Below are positions 7,102-13,158 of a stretch of 29,135 nt of DNA, piece after piece. The stretch lies in NCBI GenBank assembly GCA_034437795.1, contig DAOTTI010000062.1:1-29135 (forward strand), read 5' to 3'. The notes under the pieces were generated by a model, which was not told where the DNA came from, did no database searches, and saw only the letters and a program-made list of their open reading frames with translations. Position 1 is the stretch's first letter; each line of letters opens with the position of its first letter. The translations under genes were made by a program, and so were the position numbers. The DNA comes from DAOTTI01 sp034437795. Lineage in GTDB: Bacteria; Chloroflexota; UBA11872; UBA12225.

Positions 7102-7107
7102 TAGGAT
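7102..7107 (+). promoter_or_regulatory. candidate extended -10 for the iron-sulfur A-type gene
   Basis: TGGTAGGAT reads as TG, one base, TAGGAT, 38 nt before the ATG at 7146. No clear -35 is seen. The box falls in a locally AT-richer stretch of the spacer. Confidence 0.4.
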
Positions 7108-7145
7108 TTACCAAGAACTGGCGTGTGAAGGGCGAAACGAGCGAG

Positions 7146-7523
7146 ATGGTGGCGACAGAACCGGTGCTGGTCACCCTGACCGAGAAAGCGGTCACCGAGC
7201 TGCGGAAGATCATTGCCAGCGAAGGGCGGGATGATCTGGGGCTGCGCGTGTTCGTCAGCCCGGGCGGCTGCTCCGGTCTCAACTACGGCATGTCTCTCGA
7301 GGAGCAGCCGGACGAAGGCGACTTCGTGGTGGAGCAGGCAGGGCTGAAGATCTTCATCGACGAGTTCAGCGCCAACTTCGTCCGCGGCTCGCAGATCGAC
7401 TACGTGAGCGGTCTGATGGGGGCCGGCTTCACCGTGCACAATCCGAACGCCAAGCGGACGTGCGCCTGTGGCCAGTCCTTCGATACCGGCAACAACGCCG
7501 CCACGGCCCAGAAGTGCAGCTAA
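7146..7523 (+). CDS. HesB/IscA/SufA-type iron-sulfur cluster assembly protein
   Basis: A-type carrier that accepts and delivers Fe-S clusters to client proteins in the cytosol. From ATG 7146 it is 125 residues, normal for the family. The three cluster-ligand cysteines are in place: GGCSGLNYGM (Cys42) and the C-terminal TCACGQSF (Cys106 and Cys108). An in-frame GTG at 7125 would add seven residues (MKGETSE), but ATG 7146 gives the usual short lead into VLVTLTEKAVTEL. It could equally be called erpA, sufA or iscA; sequence alone does not separate them. No suf or isc operon is adjacent, as is common for stand-alone ErpA-like proteins. rlmN, a radical SAM Fe-S enzyme, lies 0.9 kb downstream, probably coincidentally. 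Confidence 0.93.
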   Translation: MVATEPVLVTLTEKAVTELRKIIASEGRDDLGLRVFVSPGGCSGLNYGMSLEEQPDEGDFVVEQAGLKIFIDEFSANFVRGSQIDYVSGLMGAGFTVHNPNAKRTCACGQSFDTGNNAATAQKCS

Positions 7524-7595
7524 GACGGGGTTCGTGCGGACCTGGCTTACGCCGGCCGATTGGAGCGCGTAGAGGCGCGTAGAAGAGGGTGAGCG

Positions 7596-8291
7596 ATGTT
7601 CTACCTGGACCCAATGTACTTCGTCTTTGCCATGCCGGCGCTGCTGCTGGCGCTGTACGCCCAGTGGAAGGTGCGCAGCACCTACAGCAAGTACGCGCAG
7701 GTGGCCAACGCCACCGGCATGACGGGGGCCGAGGTGGCGCGCCGCTTGCTGGACGCCGCCGGCCTGTACCACATCCAGATTGAGCGCGTCCCCGGCGACC
7801 TGACCGACCACTATGATCCGGGGGCCAAGGTCCTGCGCCTCTCCGACTCCAACTACGCCAGCTACTCCGTGGCGGCGATCGGGGTGACGGCGCACGAGGT
7901 CGGCCACGCCATCCAGGACGCTACGGCCTACGTGCCGATGCGGGTGCGCACGGGGCTGGTGCCAGTGGCGGGGATTGGGAGCAACCTCGGCTACATCCTG
8001 TTCATCATCGGCTTCTTCGTCAGCTCCTTCCACCTGGCGACGCTGGGGCTGATCCTGTTCAGCGGGGCGGCGGTCTTCGCCGCGGTCACTCTGCCGGTGG
8101 AGTACAACGCCTCTCACCGCGCTATGGCGCTCCTGGAGGCGAACGGGCTGGTGACCAGCCAGGACTACGACATGGCTCGCAAGGTCCTGGATGCGGCCGC
8201 GCTGACCTACGTGGCCGGCTTGGCGCAGGCCCTGTCGCAGGTCCTCTACTTCGCCTATCTGCTCAGCGGCATGCGGCGGAGCGAGGATTAA
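7596..8291 (+). CDS. YugP-type neutral zinc metallopeptidase (Zn_peptidase_2)
   Basis: Membrane-bound zinc peptidase of 231 residues, the usual length for the YugP family. An N-terminal membrane anchor (FVFAMPALLLALYAQWK) is followed by a soluble part with the family block NATGMTGAEVARRLLDAAGL. The zinc motif is AHEVGHAIQD (His100, Glu101, His104). Two membrane segments follow around GYILFIIGFFVSS and LGLILFSGAAVFAAV. The downstream PVEYNASHRAM carries the likely third ligand Glu. Cellular substrates of this family are not established. A good Shine-Dalgarno (GAGGGTG) sits before the ATG. It is 72 bases behind the Fe-S gene on the same strand, so it may be co-transcribed. Confidence 0.93.
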   Translation: MFYLDPMYFVFAMPALLLALYAQWKVRSTYSKYAQVANATGMTGAEVARRLLDAAGLYHIQIERVPGDLTDHYDPGAKVLRLSDSNYASYSVAAIGVTAHEVGHAIQDATAYVPMRVRTGLVPVAGIGSNLGYILFIIGFFVSSFHLATLGLILFSGAAVFAAVTLPVEYNASHRAMALLEANGLVTSQDYDMARKVLDAAALTYVAGLAQALSQVLYFAYLLSGMRRSED

Positions 8292-8415
8292 CGCGAGCGA
8301 GCGCCATCGCTTCAGCGCCTGCTGCTTCCCGCCCTGGTCTTACCGGCCGGCGAGCAACACCCGGCCGCTGCGCCGCACCGCCGGCTGGCTGGAGAAGGCG
8401 GGTGCCGCCGCGCGG

Positions 8416-9573
8416 ATGAGGGTTGGGTCTGCCGTGACTGCCACGATGATCCAGACGCCGGAGAGCGGCGCTACGACCATTCCTGAGACGACCGGCACGA
8501 CGCTGCCGCCGGTGACCGACCTCTCGCTGGCCGAGCTGCGGGAGGTGGTGCAGGCGCTCGGCCAGCCGGCCTACCGCGCCGACCAGATCGCCGCCTGGGT
8601 GTATCGGTCGACCATCACCAGCTTCGGCGAGATGAGCAACGTCCCCAAGGCGCTGCGCCAGGCCCTGGCCGAGCGCTACCGCTTCACCGCCCTGGAGCCG
8701 CGCGCCGAGCTCGTCTCGTCGGATGGGGAGACGCGCAAGGTGGTGCTCAGCCTGCCCGACGGCGAGCTGATCGAGAGCGTCTTGATGCGCTATCCCCAGC
8801 GCTGGGACGGCACCGGCGCCGAGCGCGCCACTGTCTGTGTGAGCACGCAGGTGGGGTGCCCGGTGCGGTGCTCGTTCTGCGCCACGGGGCTGATGGGGTT
8901 CACGCGCAACCTCTCGGCTGGCGAGATCCTGGAGCAGGCGCTGTACTTCCTGCGCTGGTCGCGCCAGCATCCGCCGGTTGTGCGCAACGTGGTGTTCATG
9001 GGCATGGGCGAGCCCCTGCTGAACTTCGACGCCACCATGGCGGCGGCGGAGCGCCTGGTCCATCCCAAGGGTGCGGGGCTGGGCGTGCACCGCCTGACCG
9101 TCTCCACCTCCGGCTGGCTGCCCGGCCTGGCGCGCCTGACCGAGCATCCGCTGGCCGTGCGCCTGGCGGTCTCCCTGCACGCGCCCAACGACGAGCTGCG
9201 CAACCGGCTGGTGCCGCTCAACCGGCGCTACCCCGTGGCCCAGCTGATGGCCGCCTGCCGTGACTATCAGGCCAGGACGGGCCGGCGGATCACCTTCGAA
9301 TACGTGCTGCTGGACGGCGTCAACGACTCGCCGGTCCTGGCGCGGGACCTGGCCCGGCTGCTCCGGGGCCTGGATGCCCACGTCAACCTGATCCCGATGA
9401 ACCCCGTGGCGGAGCTTCCCTACGCCCCGTCGCCGCCGGACGTGGTCCAGCGGTTCCATGACATCCTCCGTGAGCGGGGGCTGATCTGCACCGTGCGGCG
9501 CGAGATGGGGCGAGAGATCAAGGCCGCCTGCGGCCAGCTCAAGACGGAGGTGCAGCGCTGGCGCCCGGCCTAG
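8416..9573 (+). CDS. rlmN: Dual-specificity 23S rRNA/tRNA adenine-C2 methyltransferase
   Basis: Radical SAM enzyme that methylates C2 of A2503 in 23S rRNA and A37 of some tRNAs. The 385 residues include an N-terminal helical domain (PAYRADQIAAWVYRS) and the [4Fe-4S] motif CPVRCSFC (Cys148, 152, 155). Seven residues before the motif is the conserved Cys141 (TVCVSTQ). GMGEPLLN binds SAM, and the methyl-carrying Cys372 lies in IKAACGQL. Both mechanistic cysteines correspond to Cys118 and Cys355 of the E. coli enzyme, so it should be active. The start is uncertain among ATG 8416, GTG 8434 and ATG 8446; none has a clear Shine-Dalgarno. The 124-base spacer upstream shows nothing notable. Confidence 0.96.
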   Translation: MRVGSAVTATMIQTPESGATTIPETTGTTLPPVTDLSLAELREVVQALGQPAYRADQIAAWVYRSTITSFGEMSNVPKALRQALAERYRFTALEPRAELVSSDGETRKVVLSLPDGELIESVLMRYPQRWDGTGAERATVCVSTQVGCPVRCSFCATGLMGFTRNLSAGEILEQALYFLRWSRQHPPVVRNVVFMGMGEPLLNFDATMAAAERLVHPKGAGLGVHRLTVSTSGWLPGLARLTEHPLAVRLAVSLHAPNDELRNRLVPLNRRYPVAQLMAACRDYQARTGRRITFEYVLLDGVNDSPVLARDLARLLRGLDAHVNLIPMNPVAELPYAPSPPDVVQRFHDILRERGLICTVRREMGREIKAACGQLKTEVQRWRPA

Positions 9574-9782
9574 AGCCTGTTTCAAACCGTTTCAGACGAC
9601 CGCTTCGGGAACGGGAGCCTGCGTGCCAGGGAAGCAATGCCAAATCGCTGACCTGATGGTGCGCTCGCGGGTCATTGGTCATGCCGATGGATCATGCCGA
9701 TGGCCATGCCGCCGGAGGCGCCAATAGCCACATCCAGGGCCAGTGGCCCATTAGCGCTGTGGTCAAGCAGTAGGGGTGCCTG

Positions 9783-10469
9783 GTGACCAGCATAACCAGA
9801 GCCGTGCGGATCGCCCCTTCAATCCTTGCCGCCGACCCCGCCTGCCTGGGGCGGGCCGTACGCGAGGCGGAGGCGGCGGGGGCGGACGCCATCCACGTCG
9901 ACGTCATGGATGGGCGCTTTGTGCCGGAGATCTCCTTCGGCCGGCAGCTAGTGGCGGCGCTCCGCGCCCGCACCGCCCTGCCGATGGACGTGCACCTGAT
10001 GGTGGCGGAGCCGCAGCGCCACCTGGCCCCGTTCATCGAGGCCGGCTCGGCCGCGATCACGGTGCACGCGGAGGCCTTTGCCGGCGCCCCGCCGCTGCGA
10101 GCGGCCCTGGAGTCGGCGCGCGCCGCCGGCGTCGTGGCCGGCGTGGCCCTCAAACCGGCCACCCCGCTGGACGTGCTGAACGATCTCTGGGGGGCCTTCG
10201 ATCGGGTGCTGGTGATGGCGGTAGAGCCGGGCTATGCGGGGCAGCCCTTCCTGTGGGAGACCCTGCCCAGGATCGAGGCGCTGGCGCGGCGCCTGGCGGG
10301 CACGGCGGTCGAGATCGGGGTGGATGGGGGGATCGACACGCAGACGGGGCCGCTGTGCGTTCGGGCCGGGGCCGGCTACCTGGTGGCCGGTTCCGCCATC
10401 TACAACAGCCACCGGCCGGTGTCGGAAGGCATGGCCGCCCTGCGGGCAGCGGTCGCCGGCAGCCCCTAA
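9783..10469 (+). CDS. rpe: Ribulose-phosphate 3-epimerase
   Basis: Interconverts ribulose-5-phosphate and xylulose-5-phosphate in the pentose phosphate pathway. The 228-residue TIM barrel shows RIAPSILAAD, HVDVMDGRFVPEISFG (metal/catalytic His and Asp), MDVHLMV, GVALKPATP, VLVMAVEPGYAGQ, VDGGID (catalytic Asp) and AGSAIYN. The usual asparagine of the VNPG loop is Glu here (VEPG). The start is GTG 9783 with a GGGGTG-like site; GTG 9804 is an alternative that starts directly at RIAPSIL. The 209-base spacer upstream carries a short tandem of CATGCCGATG. rpmB lies tail-to-tail, 16 bases downstream. Confidence 0.95.
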   Translation: MTSITRAVRIAPSILAADPACLGRAVREAEAAGADAIHVDVMDGRFVPEISFGRQLVAALRARTALPMDVHLMVAEPQRHLAPFIEAGSAAITVHAEAFAGAPPLRAALESARAAGVVAGVALKPATPLDVLNDLWGAFDRVLVMAVEPGYAGQPFLWETLPRIEALARRLAGTAVEIGVDGGIDTQTGPLCVRAGAGYLVAGSAIYNSHRPVSEGMAALRAAVAGSP

Positions 10470-10485
10470 CCGGCCGCGAGGCCGT

Positions 10486-10695
10486 CTACGCCGTCTTGGT
10501 CATGGTGCGCAGGCAGCGCGTGCAGATGTGCACTCGCTTCGGCGTCCCATCGACCAGGATGGTGGCAGGGCGGACGTTGGCCTTGAACGTGCGGCTCTTC
10601 TTCGGGGCGCGCAGCGCCCAGCCGGCGGAGACCTTGCTACGGATGTTCCGTCCGACGGCGGAGCCCTTGCCGCAGAATTCGCAACGACTGGCCAC
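10486..10695 (-). CDS. rpmB: 50S ribosomal protein L28, zinc-ribbon form
   Basis: Structural protein of the large ribosomal subunit. The 69 residues begin MASRCEFCGKGSAVGRN and end HICTRCLRTMTKTA. The two CxxC pairs (Cys5/Cys8 and Cys58/Cys61) mark the C+ zinc-binding form; such forms are replaced by zinc-free paralogues under zinc limitation in some bacteria. The GTG start at 10695 is fixed by homology and by a strong Shine-Dalgarno (GGAGAGGAG, 5 nt spacer). It is divergent from fakA across a 184-base spacer and convergent with rpe. Confidence 0.96.
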   Translation of the reverse strand: MASRCEFCGKGSAVGRNIRSKVSAGWALRAPKKSRTFKANVRPATILVDGTPKRVHICTRCLRTMTKTA

Positions 10696-10841
10696 GGATA
10701 CTCCTCTCCCACTCGTCCCACTCGGGCCCCAGGCCGGGCGACGGTGGGTCAGCGATCGAAAGACAGATAGACGGACAGGTGGGGTAGTGAACCGCAAGGG
10801 ACGAAGACCTTGCCGGGTCAGGAAGCGACGTCGCGCTGTGC

Positions 10842-10847
10842 TATGCT
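10842..10847 (+). promoter_or_regulatory. candidate extended -10 of fakA
   Basis: TGCTATGCT reads as an extended -10 32 nt before the fakA ATG at 10880. It lies 18 bp from the oppositely oriented TACACT box proposed for rpmB, so the two divergent promoters would be too close for independent polymerase binding. Confidence 0.45.
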
Positions 10848-10865
10848 TCGCGTGACCGAGAGAAA

Positions 10866-10871
10866 AGTGTA
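10866..10871 (-). promoter_or_regulatory. candidate -10 of rpmB
   Basis: TACACT on the minus strand, about 170 nt upstream of the rpmB start and facing the fakA promoter box. The long leader would allow regulation, but no recognised riboswitch or ribosomal-protein site is visible. Confidence 0.35.
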
Positions 10872-10879
10872 CCACGCTC

Positions 10880-12613
10880 ATGGCGAGAGTTGCCCCCGCG
10901 GCTCACCAGGAGCCTGCACCACGGCCGGCGCCGGCCGAGCCGCTCGATGGCCAAGCCGTTCGTGCGCTGCTGGCTGCTGGCACGGCCTGGCTGGAACGTA
11001 ACGCCGGCGCCGTCAACGCCCTGAACGTCTTCCCCGTGCCGGATGGAGACACCGGCACCAATATGCTGCTCACCATGCGCGCCGCCGTGGACGCGGCCGG
11101 CAAGCTGAAGGCCGGCGATCTCGCCAGCGCGGGGCACGTGATGCGCGCGGCCGCGCAGGGCGCGGTGATGGGAGCCCGCGGCAATTCGGGGGTCATTCTT
11201 TCGCAGATCTTTGCCGGAATGGCCCGCGCGCTCGACGATAGCCCCGTCTGCGATGCGCCCCTGCTGGCCAGGGCGCTGGTCGAGGGGGCCAATAGCGCCT
11301 ATCGGGCCGTGACCAAGCCGGTCGAAGGCACCATCCTCACCGTGGCGCGGGCGGCGGGCGCGGGCGCCGAGCACGCGCTGAGAACGGCTGCGCCGGCGCC
11401 AACCTGTCGCTGCATTCTGGAGCAGGCCCTGGCGGCAGCGCAGGAGGCGGTGGAGCGCACGCCCGAGCAGCTCGCCATCCTGCGCCAGGCCGGCGTGGTG
11501 GACGCCGGCGGGGAGGGCTACCGCGTCGTCCTGGAAGGGATGGTCTTCGCCCTTCGCGGCGAGCCGTTGCCCGAGGCCGCGCCGGCAGAGCCGGCCGCCG
11601 CCCCCGCCACAGGCGTTCCGGCCCTGCGCGGCGCCGACCTCTCGGCCGTGCCCGTCGAGGAATGGGGCTATTGCACGCAGTTCGTCATCTGTGGCCAGGG
11701 CCTCGACGTCTCCAGGATTCGTGAAGAGCTCCAGCAGCTGGCGGCGTCGGCGCTGGTGGTGGGGGATGACACCGTCGTGCGGGTGCATGGCCATACAGAA
11801 GACCCCGGGCAGCTGCTCACCCATGCCGCGCGCCACGGCCGGCTGCAGCGGGTCTCGATTGAGGATATGGACGCCCAGCACGACGCCTGGCTCCGCACGC
11901 AGGTGGCGGGTGTGGCGGCGGGCGAGGAAGCACGCCAGGCGCCAGGCGCCGGCGCGGTGGTCGTGGCCGTGGCGCCGGGCGAAGGGCTTGCGGAGGTGTT
12001 CCGCAGTCTGGGCGTGGCCGCCGTCGTCCCGGGCGGGCAGACGATGAACCCCAGCACCCGCGACCTGCTGGACATTGCCAGAAGCACGGGGGCGGGCACG
12101 GCCATCCTGCTGCCAAACAACAGCCGCGTGATCTGGGCGGCCGAGCAGGCGGTCGGGCTGGGCGCGAATGAAGGGCTGCGCCTGCTGGTGGTCCCCACCC
12201 GTACCGTGCCGCAGGGGATCGCGGCCGTGCTGGCCTTCAATCCGGAGGCCCCGCCTGAGCAGAACGTGGCGGCCATGCAGGAGGCGGCGGGAACGGTGCG
12301 CAGCGTCGAGGTCACGCGCGCTACTCGCTCCGTGACTATCGGATCGGTGGCGATCAAGGAGGGCGACGTCGTGGCCCTTCTGGACGATGAGCTCGTCGCC
12401 GCGGGGTGCGACGTGCTGGAGGTCGCCCGGCGCGCGCTGGACCAGGCCGGAGCGGCGCAGGCGGAGATGCTTACGGTCTACTACGGCGCGGAGGTGGGTG
12501 ATGACGATGCGCAGCGCTTTGCTGAGACGCTGCGAGCCGCCTATCCCAAGGCCGAGCTGGAGGTGGCCCCGGGTGGCCAGCCCCACTATGACTACATCAT
12601 CTCGGTCGAGTAG
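10880..12613 (+). CDS. fakA: DAK2-domain fatty acid kinase subunit, FakA/YloV-like
   Basis: ATP-binding subunit of the two-part fatty acid kinase: with a FakB (DegV-family) lipid carrier it makes acyl-phosphate from free fatty acids. The 577 residues begin with a 20-residue disordered lead. The DAK2/DhaL-like domain follows, with NALNVFPVPDGDTGTNM (Asp55 and Asp57 bind Mg-ATP), GARGNSGVILSQIFAG, KPVEGTILTVAR and VVDAGGEGY. The middle and C-terminal YloV domains follow, with YCTQFVICG and HGHTEDPGQLL. No FakB gene is in the window. In many Firmicutes an asp23 gene sits between rpmB and fakA; it is missing here. Two mini membrane genes follow directly, possibly in the same transcript. Confidence 0.92.
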   Translation: MARVAPAAHQEPAPRPAPAEPLDGQAVRALLAAGTAWLERNAGAVNALNVFPVPDGDTGTNMLLTMRAAVDAAGKLKAGDLASAGHVMRAAAQGAVMGARGNSGVILSQIFAGMARALDDSPVCDAPLLARALVEGANSAYRAVTKPVEGTILTVARAAGAGAEHALRTAAPAPTCRCILEQALAAAQEAVERTPEQLAILRQAGVVDAGGEGYRVVLEGMVFALRGEPLPEAAPAEPAAAPATGVPALRGADLSAVPVEEWGYCTQFVICGQGLDVSRIREELQQLAASALVVGDDTVVRVHGHTEDPGQLLTHAARHGRLQRVSIEDMDAQHDAWLRTQVAGVAAGEEARQAPGAGAVVVAVAPGEGLAEVFRSLGVAAVVPGGQTMNPSTRDLLDIARSTGAGTAILLPNNSRVIWAAEQAVGLGANEGLRLLVVPTRTVPQGIAAVLAFNPEAPPEQNVAAMQEAAGTVRSVEVTRATRSVTIGSVAIKEGDVVALLDDELVAAGCDVLEVARRALDQAGAAQAEMLTVYYGAEVGDDDAQRFAETLRAAYPKAELEVAPGGQPHYDYIISVE

Positions 12614-12634
12614 GCGCCGGAGGAGGGTCACGCA

Positions 12635-12880
12635 ATGGACCGGCTAGGGACCTTCGCGCTCGGCGTGCTGGCGGCCCTGGTGGCGCGGGCCGCTGGCCCC
12701 GTGCTGGCGCGCCGGGCGCGTCCGCTGGCGCGCGAGGCGATCAAGCAGGCGATCATCCTGGGAGATGGGGCGCGGGCGCGGGCCGAAGGGTTGCGCGAGG
12801 ATTGGGAGGACCTGGTGGCCGAGGCCCGCGCCGCGGCGCGGGCCGAACGCCCCGAGGCGGAGACCGCGGCGGCGAAATGA
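12635..12880 (+). CDS. Small single-span membrane protein
   Basis: 81 residues with one N-terminal membrane segment (TFALGVLAALVARAAGPVLA). A positively charged stretch RRARPLAREAIKQA follows, then an acidic, alanine-rich helix that may form a coiled coil (LREDWEDLVAEARAAARAE). A strong GGAGGAGGG Shine-Dalgarno lies 7 nt before the ATG. It starts 21 bases after fakA and its stop overlaps the next start. I do not recognise the family; a general likeness to small DUF5132-type proteins is possible but unverified. Confidence 0.7.
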   Translation: MDRLGTFALGVLAALVARAAGPVLARRARPLAREAIKQAIILGDGARARAEGLREDWEDLVAEARAAARAERPEAETAAAK

Positions 12881-13026
12881 GCGGCGAGCGCCGGCCAGCG
12901 CCCGGACGAGCGCCGCACGTGGGCCCCCGTCTGCGACAGTTCTTTCTGGGGGTGGCCGCCGGCCTGGTGGCGCAGGCCCTCTGGAGCCTGTGGCACTGGC
13001 TGCGCGAGCCGGCGCTGCGCCGCTGA
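12877..13026 (+). CDS. 49-residue single-span membrane protein
   Basis: Starts at an ATG that overlaps the previous stop (ATGA), so it is probably translated by coupling. A basic, proline-containing N-terminus (RRPAPGRAPHVGPRLR) precedes one membrane segment, FFLGVAAGLVAQALWSLWHW, and the short tail LREPALRR. It has no recognised family. Its tight coupling to the preceding mini membrane protein suggests the two may act as a pair, which is inference. Confidence 0.6.
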   Translation: MSGERRPAPGRAPHVGPRLRQFFLGVAAGLVAQALWSLWHWLREPALRR

Positions 13027-13065
13027 TGCCAGCGCACCGCGTCGTCCGAGCCCGCGAGGCGTTCT

Positions 13066-13088
13066 ATCTCCCTTTGGGAGAGTGGGGG
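13066..13088. repeat. Palindromic intergenic repeat, copy 3 (short)
   Basis: TATCTCCCTTTGGGAGAGTG keeps the central palindrome but has lost most of the tail. It lies in the 132-base gap between the mini membrane genes and the P-type ATPase. Confidence 0.65.
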
Positions 13089-13158
13089 CCCGCGCAGCGG
13101 GCGGTGGAGGCGCCGCTCGCAAATAGGCCAGGCTAATCGTCCATCCACCAGAAAGCGT

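Noticed and set aside
8263..9585. Long minus-strand ORF opposite rlmN
   Set aside because: His/Gln/Arg-rich shadow of a clear rlmN gene on the plus strand, with no domain.
10841..12631. Long minus-strand ORF opposite fakA
   Set aside because: Antisense shadow; composition dominated by His, Arg and Gln as expected from reversed GC-rich codons.
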